From the NCBI GenBank assembly GCA_964433495.1, contig CAYSRC010000006.1, forward strand, positions 1 through 64,000: a DNA stretch of 64,000 bases. Direction: 5' to 3'. The stretch comes from CAYSRC01 sp964433495 (GTDB lineage: Bacteria > Bacillota > Clostridia > Oscillospirales > Ruminococcaceae). The translations under genes and the position numbers were made by a program. This document shows positions 42,636 to 51,351 of this stretch, one piece after another (positions within the stretch are counted from its first letter, which is position 1; the number at the start of each line of letters is the position of its first letter). Under the pieces are notes generated by a model, which searched no databases, was not told the origin of the DNA, and was given only the letters and a program-made list of their open reading frames with translations.

Positions 42636-42720
42636 GCGAGTGTGCTGGAATAGGCAGACAGGCACGTTTGAGGGGCGTGTGTCGTATGGCGTATGGGTTC
42701 AAGTCCCATCACTCGCACCA
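42636..42720 (+). tRNA. tRNA-Leu (anticodon GAG)
   Basis: The acceptor arm GCGAGTG pairs with CACTCGC, followed by discriminator A and an encoded CCA. The anticodon arm CACGT-TTGAGGG-GCGTG gives anticodon GAG, reading CUC and CUU. The long variable arm (TGTCGTATGGCGTAT region) is typical of type II leucine tRNA. The T arm is ATGGG-TTCAAGT-CCCAT. Confidence 0.95.
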
Positions 42721-42755
42721 AAATCCCGACGCGATGATATACGCGTCGGGATTTT
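42721..42755 (+). terminator. Terminator of tRNA-Leu
   Basis: AAATCCCGACGCG (42721-42733) pairs with CGCGTCGGGATTT (42742-42754), ending in TTTT. Confidence 0.85.
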
Positions 42756-43270
42756 CCGTAGGGGGAAAATTTCCCCCTCTCGGCGGATGTTTTCCCCGCA
42801 ACTGCTCTGCAAACCGTCGGTCACCCCCTTAGATGTCCGCGAAAGACGGCATCCGCCCTTTCGCGGAACAAGACGCGGCAGCGGTCGGCCGCGCCCGCAG
42901 GCCGACGGGCGCGGTGCAAGCTTTTTGGCAAAGAGACGCGGTAATGCATCCTGTACGGCATCTGCTTGGTCAACTGCTTTCAGGTAAGGCAACCTGTTTT
43001 GATACAAGGGTCGGTTGCCTTTCTTTTACCTATAACCATATTTCAAGGCTTTGTCAGGGCATTCGGGGCAGAGCGCGGCGGCAGCCGTGCATTTTTTCGG
43101 CAATCGATTTGCTGTTTTATATCCTTTTGGCCGCTTCGGATTTTGAATTGTGTGATCATCGGTATGACATGCGACGGTCGGGCAGCGGACAGCGGACGGA
43201 ACGCATAATCGGCCTCTAAGCGGAAAATGCCGTCGTTCTGCGGCGATCATTTAAAGCCGAACAAGTAATT
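42756..43270. other. Unassigned region downstream of tRNA-Leu
   Basis: No gene can be supported in about 515 bp. A hairpin AGGCAACC/GGTTGCCT occurs within 42984-43025. Short frames on both strands have protein-like patches (for example CPECPDKALKYGYR on the minus strand near 43030-43070), which could be remnants of a decayed gene. I do not recognise a family or an attachment-site repeat. Confidence 0.4.
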
Positions 43271-43291
43271 GAACTTCGGGAGGTTGCAAAA

Positions 43292-43807
43292 ATGCTCTGC
43301 AGCAGCATCAGAAAATGGAGATTGACAGATGCCGTCGACCTGGCATCGGCGGTCTCCAATAAAAAAATACAGGATAACCTTCGGGACGGGCTGCCCTTCC
43401 CTTACACCGTGCAGGACGGGGCAGATTTTATCTCGGCCATGCTCTCCGCCGATGAAAACGAAACCTTTGCCTTTGCGATCACGGCGGATGACAGGGTGAT
43501 CGGCAGCATCGGGGCCTTTCGGCAGAGAAATATACACCGGCTGACGGCCGAATTGGGATACTATATCGCGGAGGAGTTTTGGGGCAAAGGGATAATGACC
43601 GATGCCGTAAGGCAAATTTGCCGGTATGTTTTTGACAACAGCGACATCGTCCGCATCTACGCCGAGCCGTTTGCGTACAATACAGCCTCCTGCCGGGTTC
43701 TTGAAAAGGCAGGGTTTCACTGCGAAGGAACCCTGAGAAACAACGCCGTAAAAAACGGGAGAATCATCGACATGAAGATGTACTCCCTGTTAAAAACGGA
43801 CCTGTAG
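43292..43807 (+). CDS. RimJ/RimL-type GNAT N-acetyltransferase
   Basis: This 171-residue enzyme resembles ribosomal-protein N-terminal acetyltransferases. It has IRKWRLTDAVDLASAV, NIQ/DNLRDG-like KIQDNLRDGLPFPYT, the acetyl-CoA motif GYYIAEEFWGKGIMTDAVRQI (about 89-109) and NTASCRVLEKAGFHCEGTLR. GGGAGG lies 8 nt before the ATG. Its codons are clearly less GC-rich than those of the surrounding genes, which hints at recent acquisition. A terminator follows. Confidence 0.9.
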   Translation: MLCSSIRKWRLTDAVDLASAVSNKKIQDNLRDGLPFPYTVQDGADFISAMLSADENETFAFAITADDRVIGSIGAFRQRNIHRLTAELGYYIAEEFWGKGIMTDAVRQICRYVFDNSDIVRIYAEPFAYNTASCRVLEKAGFHCEGTLRNNAVKNGRIIDMKMYSLLKTDL

Positions 43808-43815
43808 CGCCGACT

Positions 43816-43849
43816 CCCCCCGTCAAACGACGCGGGGGCTGTCCTTTTT
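43816..43849 (+). terminator. Terminator after the GNAT gene
   Basis: CCCCC-CGTC (43816-43824) pairs with GACG-C-GGGGG (43829-43838) around AAAC, followed by CTGTCCTTTTT. The remaining 43850-44140 shows nothing recognisable. Confidence 0.75.
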
Positions 43850-44161
43850 AATCCCGCGCGGCTTTTTATCCGCTTCGGCGCTCTTTTGCGCCGGCACCGT
43901 CCCGAACTCTGTTTAAACAACGGGGTCCGGGATTTTTCTTTATCCTGCTTTTTTCGGGACGCCCGCACCTGTTTTCACGAAACGTCCGGCCGGCCTGTCT
44001 TTTTGCGCGCGGCGCCGGTCATACAGGACCGGAAACTGTCTGTGTCCTCCGTCGGAACGTCAAAATACACCGCGATTTCGGGGGCGGTAAACCGTAGGTG
44101 TGTGTACATTTGGGCGCGGGCGGTATACAATAGCTTTTAAAGAAAGGGAAGGGCGGCGGCG

Positions 44162-44677
44162 ATTACGGACAGAGAAAAGACGGGCAAATTCATCTCCGAA
44201 AAAAGAAAGGCTGTCGACCTCACGCAGGAACAGCTTGCGGAGAGGCTGAACGTGAGCAAAAACGCGGTGAGCAAGTGGGAGCGGGGGTTAAATCTCCCCG
44301 ACGTGTCGGTCATGCAGCCCCTGTGCGCGGCCCTCGGCATCTCCCTGAACGAGCTGTTCGCGGGCGAGGAGCTCGCGGATGAAAACTATCGGAAAGCGGC
44401 GGACGGCAACCTGCTCGACGCCCTGCAAAACAGCGCGTTTACCCTCGGGGAAAAGATCGCCTTTTACAAGAGAAAATGGGCAAAAGAGCACGCTTTTAAG
44501 ATGGTTCTGTGCGTCGTAAGTCTGCTCGTTTTGATTGCGGCGCTCACGCTTCAGGGGGTGCAGGGGTACATGATCGCGACGGCGGCGGGGCTGCTGGCGA
44601 TGCTGTTTTATGTCGTTCTCTACAACCAAATGATGGCCTACGTCGAGGACAGGGCGTACAAAAAAACCGAGAAGTGA
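44162..44677 (+). CDS. XRE-family membrane-associated regulator without a standard start codon
   Basis: The frame encodes a Cro/CI helix-turn-helix (DREKTGKFISEKRKAVDLTQ, then EQLAERLNVSKNAVSKWERG) and a C terminus with two hydrophobic helices, about 171 residues in all. Family members normally start M-x-R-E-K at this point. Here the codon preceding TDREK is ATT (44162), with GGGAAGGG about 8 nt upstream. No ATG, GTG or TTG lies between the upstream stop (44138) and a GTG at 44252, which would delete most of the DNA-binding domain. Either ATT is used as a rare start, or the start was lost by mutation or error. Confidence 0.65.
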   Translation: MTDREKTGKFISEKRKAVDLTQEQLAERLNVSKNAVSKWERGLNLPDVSVMQPLCAALGISLNELFAGEELADENYRKAADGNLLDALQNSAFTLGEKIAFYKRKWAKEHAFKMVLCVVSLLVLIAALTLQGVQGYMIATAAGLLAMLFYVVLYNQMMAYVEDRAYKKTEK

Positions 44678-45049
44678 ACCGAACGGCGCGCTCAAGAGGA
44701 GGCGAAGAAGCGCCTCGCCGGGATGCGCGGCGCGCGGTCTCGGGCCGAGGCCGCCGCGTCCTCAGAATACATGGCCTTGCCTAAAATGCATTTCGGCTCT
44801 TTTGGACGTTAAACCCTCTGCCGCACTGACAATCCGAGTTTTTTAGGCCTTCGGCACCGGCGAAAAAACGCTCGGTTTTAGTTTTGGACGTTTTAGCAAA
44901 AAGCTCCGTGACCGCTCTCGGCTTTTTGACAAACCGCTTGCTTTTTAAGGGATAAGCCTGCTTAAAGCAACGCTGTCAGATCATTTTGACCGGGCGTGGT
45001 GTGCGCTTTTATCGTTTCCCTGTTTATCACCGAAGTCTGCCTTTATACA
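44678..45049. other. Intergenic region with a possible terminator
   Basis: CAAAAAGC (44897-44904) and GCTTTTTG (44921-44928) could form a weak hairpin after the XRE gene. Otherwise no gene or site is recognised. Confidence 0.45.
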
Positions 45050-45052
45050 GCA

Positions 45053-45090
45053 AAGCAAAGCCCCCGACTTCAGCCGAGGGCTTTGCTTTG
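45053..45090 (-). terminator. Terminator of the rpsO-pnp transcript
   Basis: AAGCAAAGCCC plus CGAC pair with CCG plus GGGCTTTGCTT around TTCAG, about 48 nt beyond the pnp stop. The T-tract on the minus strand is interrupted. Confidence 0.65.
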
Positions 45091-45137
45091 ACTTATTGTA
45101 TTTTTAACAAAAAATCCTACTTTTCGTAATTATGAGC

Positions 45138-47240
45138 TTATCCCTTTTTGCCCAGGGCCGCCATCGCGTCCTTGCGCGAGAGGTCGATGCCGCGGTCGCC
45201 TATCTTGATGACCATGACGGGGATGACGTCGCCCACCGTGAGCACGTCCTCGACCTTTTCGACCCTGCGGTCCTCAAGCTTGCTTATGTGCACAAAGCCC
45301 TCTTTGCCGGGCGCGATCTCGACCTTTGCGCCGATCGGCAGAAGCTTGGTGACCTTGCCGTAGTACATCGCGCCGATCTCGGGGTCGGTGACGATGGTCT
45401 TGATGATGTCGACGGCGCGCTCGGCGTTCTCAATGTTGGTGCCCGATACAAAGACCCGGCCGTCCTCCTCGACGTCGATCTTGACCTCGCACTCGGCGGT
45501 GATCTTCTGTATCGTCTTGCCGCCCTTGCCGATGACGTCCCCTATCTTGTCGGGGTCGATCTGCAGCGTGAGCATCTTGGGCGCGTATTTGGACAGCTCG
45601 GCGCGCGGCCGGTCGATCGCCTTGAGCATGACCTCGTCGAGGATGTAGAGGCGCGCCTTGTAGCACTTGTCGAGTGCCTCCTTGATTATCTCGTAGGTGA
45701 GGCCGTCGTTCTTGAGATCCATCTGGATAGCCGTGATGCCCTTGCGGGTGCCCGCGACCTTGAAGTCCATGTCGCCGAAAAAGTCCTCGACGCCCTGGAT
45801 GTCAACCATTGTCATCCAGCGGTCACCCTCGGTGATGAGGCCGCAGGATATGCCCGCGACGGGCGCCTTGATGGGCACGCCCGCGTCCATGAGCGCAAGG
45901 GTCGAACCGCAGACCGAGCCCTGCGAGGTCGAGCCGTTGGAGGACAGGACCTCGGACACGAGGCGGATGGTGTAGGGGAACTCGTCCACCGACGGGATGA
46001 CGGGCAGCAGCGCGCGCTCGGCGAGAGCGCCGTGGCCGATCTCGCGGCGGCCGGGGCTGCGGCTGGGCCTTGTCTCTCCGACCGAATAGCTCGGGAAGTT
46101 GTAGTGGTGCATGTAGCGCTTGTTCTCTTCGCTGTCGATGCCGTCGAGGATCTGCGCATCGCCCTGCATGGCGAGGGTCGCGACGGTCATGACCTGGGTC
46201 TGACCCCTTGTGAACAGGCCGCTGCCGTGGGTGCGGGGCAGCAGCCCCACCTCGGCCGCGAGCGGGCGTATCTCGTTGATGCCGCGCCCGTCGACGCGCT
46301 TGCCGTCGTCGAGCAGCCAGCGGCGCACCACAAACTTTTGCAGCTTGTACATGCACTCGTCGATAACCGCGGTGTCGTCGGGGTATTTTTCGTCAAAGGC
46401 GGCGTGAACCTCCTCGTATATCGGCAGCAGCGCGGCGTCGCGCACCGTCTTGTCGTCGGTGTCCATGGCGGCGCGCACCTTGTCGATGACGAGGTTTTTG
46501 ACCTCCTCAAACAGATCCTCCGGAACCTCCCTGCTCTCGAAGGGGAGCTTGGGCTTGCCGACCGTCTCGCGGATGCCGTTGATGAACACGATGAGCTTTT
46601 TGATCTCGTCGTGGCACCTGATGATGGCCTTCAGCATGGTGTCGTTGTCGACCTCGCTCGCGCCCGCCTCGATCATGATGACCTTTTCGGTCGTGCCCGC
46701 GACGGTCAGCGCAAGCCTGCTCTTCTCGCGCTGCTCGGCGGTGGGGTTGATGACGACCTCGCCGTCCACAAGGCCCGCCGCGACGCCGCCGATGGGGCCG
46801 TTCCACGGGATGTCGGAGATGTGTATCGCGATCGACGCGCCGATCATACCCGCTATCTCGGGCGAGCAGTCGGGGTCGACCGACATGACGGTCATGACGA
46901 CCGACACGTCGTTGCGCATGTCCTTCGGGAAGAGCGGGCGGATGGGCCTGTCCACCACGCGGGAGGTGAGTATCGCCTTCTCTGTGGGCCTGCCCTCGCG
47001 GCGCAAAAAGCTGCCGGGGATGCGCCCGACGGAATAGAGCTTCTCCTCAAAGTCGACGGACAGCGGGAAAAAGTCGATGCCCTCCCTCGGCTTTTGGCTC
47101 ATGGTGGCGTTGCACAGCACCCGTGTGTCGCCGTAGCTGACCATGCAGGAGCCGTTCGCGAGGCCGCACATCTTGCCGGTCTCTATCTTGAGCTTGCGCC
47201 CCGCAAGCTCGGTTTCAAAAACATGGTAGTTTTCAAACAT
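45138..47240 (-). CDS. pnp: Polyribonucleotide nucleotidyltransferase (PNPase)
   Basis: This 700-residue exoribonuclease degrades RNA 3' to 5' using phosphate. Two RNase PH domains flank a helical domain, with FFGDMDFKVAGT at the active site of the second. They are followed by KH (GDVIGKGGKTIQKI) and S1 (GAMYYGKVTKLLPIGAKVEI) RNA-binding domains. Length and order are complete. The ATG at 47240 has GGGAGG 7 nt upstream. It follows rpsO, as in many bacteria, with a hairpin between. Confidence 0.97.
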   Translation of the reverse strand: MFENYHVFETELAGRKLKIETGKMCGLANGSCMVSYGDTRVLCNATMSQKPREGIDFFPLSVDFEEKLYSVGRIPGSFLRREGRPTEKAILTSRVVDRPIRPLFPKDMRNDVSVVMTVMSVDPDCSPEIAGMIGASIAIHISDIPWNGPIGGVAAGLVDGEVVINPTAEQREKSRLALTVAGTTEKVIMIEAGASEVDNDTMLKAIIRCHDEIKKLIVFINGIRETVGKPKLPFESREVPEDLFEEVKNLVIDKVRAAMDTDDKTVRDAALLPIYEEVHAAFDEKYPDDTAVIDECMYKLQKFVVRRWLLDDGKRVDGRGINEIRPLAAEVGLLPRTHGSGLFTRGQTQVMTVATLAMQGDAQILDGIDSEENKRYMHHYNFPSYSVGETRPSRSPGRREIGHGALAERALLPVIPSVDEFPYTIRLVSEVLSSNGSTSQGSVCGSTLALMDAGVPIKAPVAGISCGLITEGDRWMTMVDIQGVEDFFGDMDFKVAGTRKGITAIQMDLKNDGLTYEIIKEALDKCYKARLYILDEVMLKAIDRPRAELSKYAPKMLTLQIDPDKIGDVIGKGGKTIQKITAECEVKIDVEEDGRVFVSGTNIENAERAVDIIKTIVTDPEIGAMYYGKVTKLLPIGAKVEIAPGKEGFVHISKLEDRRVEKVEDVLTVGDVIPVMVIKIGDRGIDLSRKDAMAALGKKG

Positions 47241-47380
47241 GGTATGCCTCCCAAATCGTTTTGTTTTTATAACTGCCGCCGTCCGATTTGGGTTTAGCAA
47301 TAAAGTCAGCCCTCGCACAGATGCGAGCGCTCAATTCATCGCTAAAAGCCCAAATAAGACGCGCCCTGTTTCGGATATGA

Positions 47381-47420
47381 GCGGGCAGGCGGAGGCTGCC
47401 GCCCCGCCTGCCGCGTTTTT
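47381..47420 (-). terminator. rpsO-pnp intergenic hairpin
   Basis: GCGGGCAGGCGG (47381-47392) pairs with CCCGCCTGCCGC (47403-47414). In the rpsO-pnp direction no T-run follows the stem, so it may be a processing or stability hairpin rather than a full terminator. In other bacteria this spot carries an RNase III site for pnp autocontrol. Confidence 0.6.
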
Positions 47421-47428
47421 TCATGAGA

Positions 47429-47689
47429 TTACTTGCGCAGACCGAGTTTCGCGACAATCGCGCGGTAACGCTCGATGTCCTTCTTCTGAAGATAGGCGAG
47501 CAGGTTGCGGCGCTTACCGACCATCTTGAGCAGACCGCGGCGGGAGTGGTGATCCTGCTTGTGCTCCTTGAGGTGCTCGTTCAGGTGGTTGATGCGGTTG
47601 GTGAGGATGGCGATCTGAACCTCGGGCGAGCCGGTGTCGGTCTCGTGGATGCGAACGCCCTCGATTACCTCTTTTTTGTCCTTTAACAT
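47429..47689 (-). CDS. rpsO: 30S ribosomal protein S15
   Basis: This 86-residue protein is complete: it has [22 protein letters not shown] and [15 protein letters not shown], which contact 16S rRNA helix 22 and the three-way junction. GAGAGG lies 9 nt before the ATG. A promoter sits about 110 nt upstream, so rpsO and pnp form their own unit, apart from the ribF-containing operon. Confidence 0.97.
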   Translation of the reverse strand: MLKDKKEVIEGVRIHETDTGSPEVQIAILTNRINHLNEHLKEHKQDHHSRRGLLKMVGKRRNLLAYLQKKDIERYRAIVAKLGLRK

Positions 47690-47798
47690 GTGGTTTTACC
47701 TCTCTTTTCATTTATCCCGTCTGTCACAGCGGCACGGTGCAAAGGCTCTCCCGTTTCGGGCACACGCCGTGGGCCGCGGCAAAGGCATATCAACATAT

Positions 47799-47827
47799 AT
47801 TATACCCGCCGCAGTGGCGTTTTGCAA
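47799..47827 (-). promoter_or_regulatory. Promoter of rpsO-pnp
   Basis: On the minus strand TTGCAA (47822-47827) and TATAAT (47799-47804) are spaced 17 nt, giving a leader of about 100 nt. That leader is long enough for S15 autocontrol, which is inference. Confidence 0.75.
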
Positions 47828-47861
47828 TATGAAATCGGGCAAAAATTGCCTTTTTCCACAC

Positions 47862-47885
47862 AAAAAAGGGCGGGTTTTTCCGCCC
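47862..47885 (-). terminator. Terminator of the rimP-ribF operon
   Basis: On the minus strand GGGCGG, loop AAAAAC, CCGCCC and then six T. It lies between ribF and the rpsO promoter. 47886-48034 shows a further GC-rich inverted repeat (47880-47903). Confidence 0.75.
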
Positions 47886-48034
47886 GCCGCACGCAGCGGG
47901 CGGCGCCCCCCGAGGTCAGCTGTTCCGCGCCGCACGGGATAAAAGCCGCCGTCCGCAGGGCACATCTCCCCCGTCCGCGCGCAGGGCGTCGCCCCCTTCC
48001 CGCGGGTTTTAAGGGCCGACAATCCCCTGACGGC

Positions 48035-48952
48035 TCACAGGCCCCGTGTTTTAAACAGTGCCCGCGCCTGCTCGATGTTGCGCTCGACCGCGGCCCGCAG
48101 CTCGTCCGCGCCCGCGAACTTCTTTTCGGGGCGCAGAAACTCCCTGAGCTCGACCCTGACGCTCCTGCCGTACAGCTCGCCCTCAAAGTCGAGGATGTGG
48201 GTCTCGAGCGTCACCCGGTTTTCGTCCCCCACCGTGGGGCGCACCCCGAGGTTACTGACGGCGGGCAGCGCCTGCCCGCTGACATACGCCGCCGAGTAGT
48301 AGACCCCGAAGCGCGGATAGACTATCCCGTCGGGGAACCGCTGGTTCATGGTCGGGAAGCCGAGCCGCCGCGCGAGGTGCTTTTCCTCGTACACCTCGAG
48401 GGAGAAGCCGTACCCGCGCCCGAGCATCCGCCCGACCGCGCGCATGTCCCCCTCTTCGAGCGCGCGCTTTATCCTGCTTGAGGAGATCCGCTCGCCCCCG
48501 ACAGCTTCCCCCGGCACGACGACGACATCGATCCCCCGCGCGCCGCACAGCTTGCAAAGCTCGTCCGTCCCGCACTGCCGCCCTGCGCCGAACCTGAAAT
48601 CGTCGCCGCACACAACCGCCCGCGCGCCGAACACGCCGTCGATGATGTCCCGCACAAACGCCTCGCCCGAAAGCCCCTTTATCCGCAAAAAGTCGGGCAT
48701 AAAGCAGACATCCGCCCCCGCCTCGCCGATGCGCCTGAGCCGCTCGTCCGCGGGCAGGATGTCGGCGCCGCCCTTGCCGAGCGCCCGCGCGCCCGACATG
48801 TCGATGGTCATCACCGCGCACAGCACCCCTCTGCGGCGCGCCTCCTCCCCGGCGCGCCCGATCACGGCGAGGTGCCCCGCGTGCACGCAGTCAAAGTACC
48901 CGAGCGCCGCGCAGCAGGGCCCGAAATTTGTGTTGTCCGTAACAATCCGCAT
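48035..48952 (-). CDS. ribF: Bifunctional riboflavin kinase/FAD synthetase
   Basis: This 305-residue enzyme makes FMN from riboflavin and then FAD. The N-terminal adenylyltransferase domain has GYFDCVHAGH (18-27, the HxGH motif) and ISSSRIKRALEEGD. The C-terminal flavokinase has RRLGFPTMN and the final FLRPEKKFAGADELRAAV. It closes the translation operon after truB, a common Firmicutes order. Its product FMN is the ligand of the riboswitch at 15876-16032. Confidence 0.96.
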   Translation of the reverse strand: MRIVTDNTNFGPCCAALGYFDCVHAGHLAVIGRAGEEARRRGVLCAVMTIDMSGARALGKGGADILPADERLRRIGEAGADVCFMPDFLRIKGLSGEAFVRDIIDGVFGARAVVCGDDFRFGAGRQCGTDELCKLCGARGIDVVVVPGEAVGGERISSSRIKRALEEGDMRAVGRMLGRGYGFSLEVYEEKHLARRLGFPTMNQRFPDGIVYPRFGVYYSAAYVSGQALPAVSNLGVRPTVGDENRVTLETHILDFEGELYGRSVRVELREFLRPEKKFAGADELRAAVERNIEQARALFKTRGL

Positions 48953-48958
48953 GATACT

Positions 48959-49834
48959 CTATTCCCAATAAAACTGAACCGTTTTCTTAAAGCCGCCCTC
49001 TGTCACGGCGCCGAGGCCCAAAAAGGCGTCGCCGCAGTACACCCGCAGCGGGCCGCCCTCCCCGCTCGCCGTCTCGCGCGCAAGGGTCGCCCCGTTTAAA
49101 AACCGTTTGGTGTCGGCGTCCGACAGCCGAAGCGCCGCGTAGCCCTTAAAAACCGTGTCGACGGGCAGCACGAGGTCGCAGAGCCTGCCCGCGGCGGCAG
49201 CGCGCTCGATCTCCTCGAGCGTGCGGCAGTCGTCGATCGAAAAGCCGCCCGAATAGGTGCGCTCGAGCCCCTCAAGCGTCGCGAGCGCACGGCACCGCTC
49301 GGCGATGTCCTCGGCAAGCGTTCTGATGTACACGCCCTTTTTGCAGCGAATCTCCATGCAAAAGCCGTCCCGTCCGACGTCGGATATCTCGATGCCGTCT
49401 ATCTCGATCATTCTCGCGGGGCGTTCGACCGTGAGCCCCGCGCGCGCCGCGCGGTAGAGCCTTTGGCCGTTTACCTTGACCGCCGAGTACATGGGCGGCG
49501 TCTGCATCGTCCGCCCCAAAAAAGAGGCCGCCGCGCGCTCTAACTGCTCCCTTGTCGGGCGCGCGCCGCCCCGCTCGACGACCCTGCCCGTCACGTCCCC
49601 CGTGTCGGTCCTTTCGCCGAGCCGCACCCGCGCCCTGTACGCCTTTCGGTCGTCGGGCACAAGGTCGACGGCCTTGGTGGCGCGGCCCGCAAAAACCACC
49701 AGCACCCCCGTGGCCATCGGGTCAAGCGTGCCCGAGTGCCCGAGCCGCCGCTGCCCCATTATCCCGCGCAGCTTGGCTATCACGTCGAACGAGGTGAAGC
49801 CCTGCGGCTTGCAGACCGCAAAAACCCCGTCCAC
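48959..49834 (-). CDS. truB: tRNA pseudouridine-55 synthase
   Basis: This 291-residue enzyme isomerises U55 in the tRNA T loop. The catalytic motif LGHSGTLDPMATGVL contains Asp38. KPQGFTSFDV, RVRLGERTDTGDVTG and RCKKGVYIRTLAEDI are also family signatures, and a PUA-like C terminus is present. It lies 1 nt after the nrnA stop and 6 nt before ribF. Confidence 0.96.
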   Translation of the reverse strand: MDGVFAVCKPQGFTSFDVIAKLRGIMGQRRLGHSGTLDPMATGVLVVFAGRATKAVDLVPDDRKAYRARVRLGERTDTGDVTGRVVERGGARPTREQLERAAASFLGRTMQTPPMYSAVKVNGQRLYRAARAGLTVERPARMIEIDGIEISDVGRDGFCMEIRCKKGVYIRTLAEDIAERCRALATLEGLERTYSGGFSIDDCRTLEEIERAAAAGRLCDLVLPVDTVFKGYAALRLSDADTKRFLNGATLARETASGEGGPLRVYCGDAFLGLGAVTEGGFKKTVQFYWE

Positions 49835-49835
49835 G

Positions 49836-50789
49836 CTAAAGCTCCTCTTGTATGCGCGCCGTGAGGGCGGCCGCGGCCTCCTCCGCGCTGCCCGCGAGCT
49901 CGCAGCCGGCGGCCCGCTTGTGCCCGCCGCCGCCGAAATCGGCGCACACCCTGCTCGCGTCGACCCTCGCGTTGGTGCGCAGCGATGCCTTGAAGAGGTT
50001 TTCGCCTATCTCGCGCAGCGTGACGCCCGCCTCGACCCCCTCGACACAGCGGGAGAGCGCGGTCACGCCCTCGACGTCCTCGCCCGTGCAGCCGGTGTCG
50101 GCCAGCATCTTTTTGGTTATCGTCACCACCGCGACCTCGCCGCCCGCAAAAAACTGCATGCCGCGCATCGCCTCGAGCTCGAGCGCGAAACGCGCGCGCG
50201 ACTTGGTCTCAAAAAACAGGCGGTTGAGCTCCCCCGCCCGCGCGCCGCACTCGATGAGCCGCGCGGCGAGCCGGTGGGTCGACGGCGTCGTGTTGGGGTA
50301 GCGAAAGCAGCCGGTGTCGGTCGAAAGCCCGGTGAACAGCGCATCCGCGATGTAGCCGTCAAACGGCACCCCCAGCTCGTCGATTACGTCCGCGACGATC
50401 TCGCAGCACGACGCGCTGTCCCCCCGCAGCAGCAGGTTTTTCTGAAAATCCTCGTGCGAGGCGTGGTGGTCGACGGCGAGGTCGACGAGCTCGACGGTGT
50501 CGCCGAGCGAGCCCAGCAGCCTTTTGGATGCGACGTCCACCGCAACGACAAAGCCGGGGACAAAGTCCTGCGGGCGCTCGCCCATCGGGCCCGACAGAAA
50601 GCCGTAGCGCTTGGGGAACGGGTTCTCGCCCGCGACGTGCGCCGCTATGCCCAGCCTTCGCAGCGCAGCGCACAGCGCGAAGCCCGCGCCCAGCGTGTCG
50701 CCGTCGGGGTTTTTGTGGGTCAATATCAGGACGTCGCGGCTGTTTTTAAGCAGCCGGGCGGCCCCGCCCGCGTCAACGGTTCCCGTCAT
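49836..50789 (-). CDS. nrnA: DHH-family phosphoesterase (NrnA, nanoRNase/pAp phosphatase)
   Basis: This 317-residue enzyme degrades short oligoribonucleotides and pAp. It has the DHH domain (THKNPDGD, VAVDVAS, VDHHAS) and the DHHA1 domain (FGGGGHKRAAG). Metal-binding Asp and His residues are complete. Its ATG overlaps the 3' end of rbfA by 17 nt. The rbfA-nrnA-truB-ribF order is conserved in Firmicutes. Confidence 0.93.
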   Translation of the reverse strand: MTGTVDAGGAARLLKNSRDVLILTHKNPDGDTLGAGFALCAALRRLGIAAHVAGENPFPKRYGFLSGPMGERPQDFVPGFVVAVDVASKRLLGSLGDTVELVDLAVDHHASHEDFQKNLLLRGDSASCCEIVADVIDELGVPFDGYIADALFTGLSTDTGCFRYPNTTPSTHRLAARLIECGARAGELNRLFFETKSRARFALELEAMRGMQFFAGGEVAVVTITKKMLADTGCTGEDVEGVTALSRCVEGVEAGVTLREIGENLFKASLRTNARVDASRVCADFGGGGHKRAAGCELAGSAEEAAAALTARIQEEL

Positions 50790-51126
50790 GGTGCATCCCC
50801 TCTAAAATCGAATTGATCTTGTTGTAGTAGTCGGTCGAGTCGTCGGGCAGGAAGGTGAGCTCGGGGATCTTTCTCACCCGCAGCCGCTTCGCAAGCTCGG
50901 TCTTGATGTGCCCCTCGGCCTTTTTGAGCAGCTCGCACGCCTCCCGCGCGCGCTCGCCGCCGCCGAGCGACCCGACATACACCTTCGCAAAGGAGAGGTC
51001 GCTTGTCACCTCGACGCGCATGACCGACAAAAACTCGTTGAGCCGTGGGTCCTTCATCGAGCGCAATATGTCGCTTATCTCCCGTTTAAAATCCTTGTTC
51101 AGCCTGTCAACCCTGTGGGCGGGCAT
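50773..51126 (-). CDS. rbfA: Ribosome-binding factor A
   Basis: This 117-residue KH-like protein assists 30S maturation. It has RLNKDFKREISDILR near the start, the SVMRVEVTSDLSFAKVYVS-like strand and the closing ELTFLPDDSTDYYNKINSIL. The ATG follows GGAGGTGAAC, a strong site. It comes 225 nt after infB. Confidence 0.95.
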   Translation of the reverse strand: MPAHRVDRLNKDFKREISDILRSMKDPRLNEFLSVMRVEVTSDLSFAKVYVGSLGGGERAREACELLKKAEGHIKTELAKRLRVRKIPELTFLPDDSTDYYNKINSILEGMHHDGNR

Positions 51127-51204
51127 GGCGGTTCACCTCCGTTTCGGCGCCGGGGCTCCCCTTTTTTCGGGGGGCGGGCCCGCGGCCCTTGCCTGATTTG
51201 CAAC

Positions 51205-51236
51205 AGCCCCCTCGCCGCACGCGGCCTAAGGGGGCT
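51205..51236 (-). terminator. Hairpin in the infB-rbfA spacer
   Basis: AGCCCCCT (51205-51212) pairs with AGGGGGCT (51229-51236). It is the only larger gap inside the operon and may attenuate or process the transcript; no T-run follows. Confidence 0.55.
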
Positions 51237-51351
51237 TGATGGTTTATATTCTGCTGTGTCCCGCGGGGGGCATTCCCCGAGGGGAGGGCTCTGCCGAGTA
51301 AGACGGCGGGCGGGTGCCCGAAGCGGGCCCGCGCGGCGCTGCCTTTCGCCG

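Noticed and set aside
42833..43219. 128-codon plus-strand frame after tRNA-Leu as a gene
   Set aside because: No ribosome site, mixed composition, crosses a hairpin, and shows no recognisable domain.
45132..47297. Very long open frame on the plus strand (about 720 codons)
   Set aside because: It is the antisense shadow of pnp. High GC at third positions suppresses stops on the opposite strand; the translation is rich in Asp, Val, His and Arg without family features.
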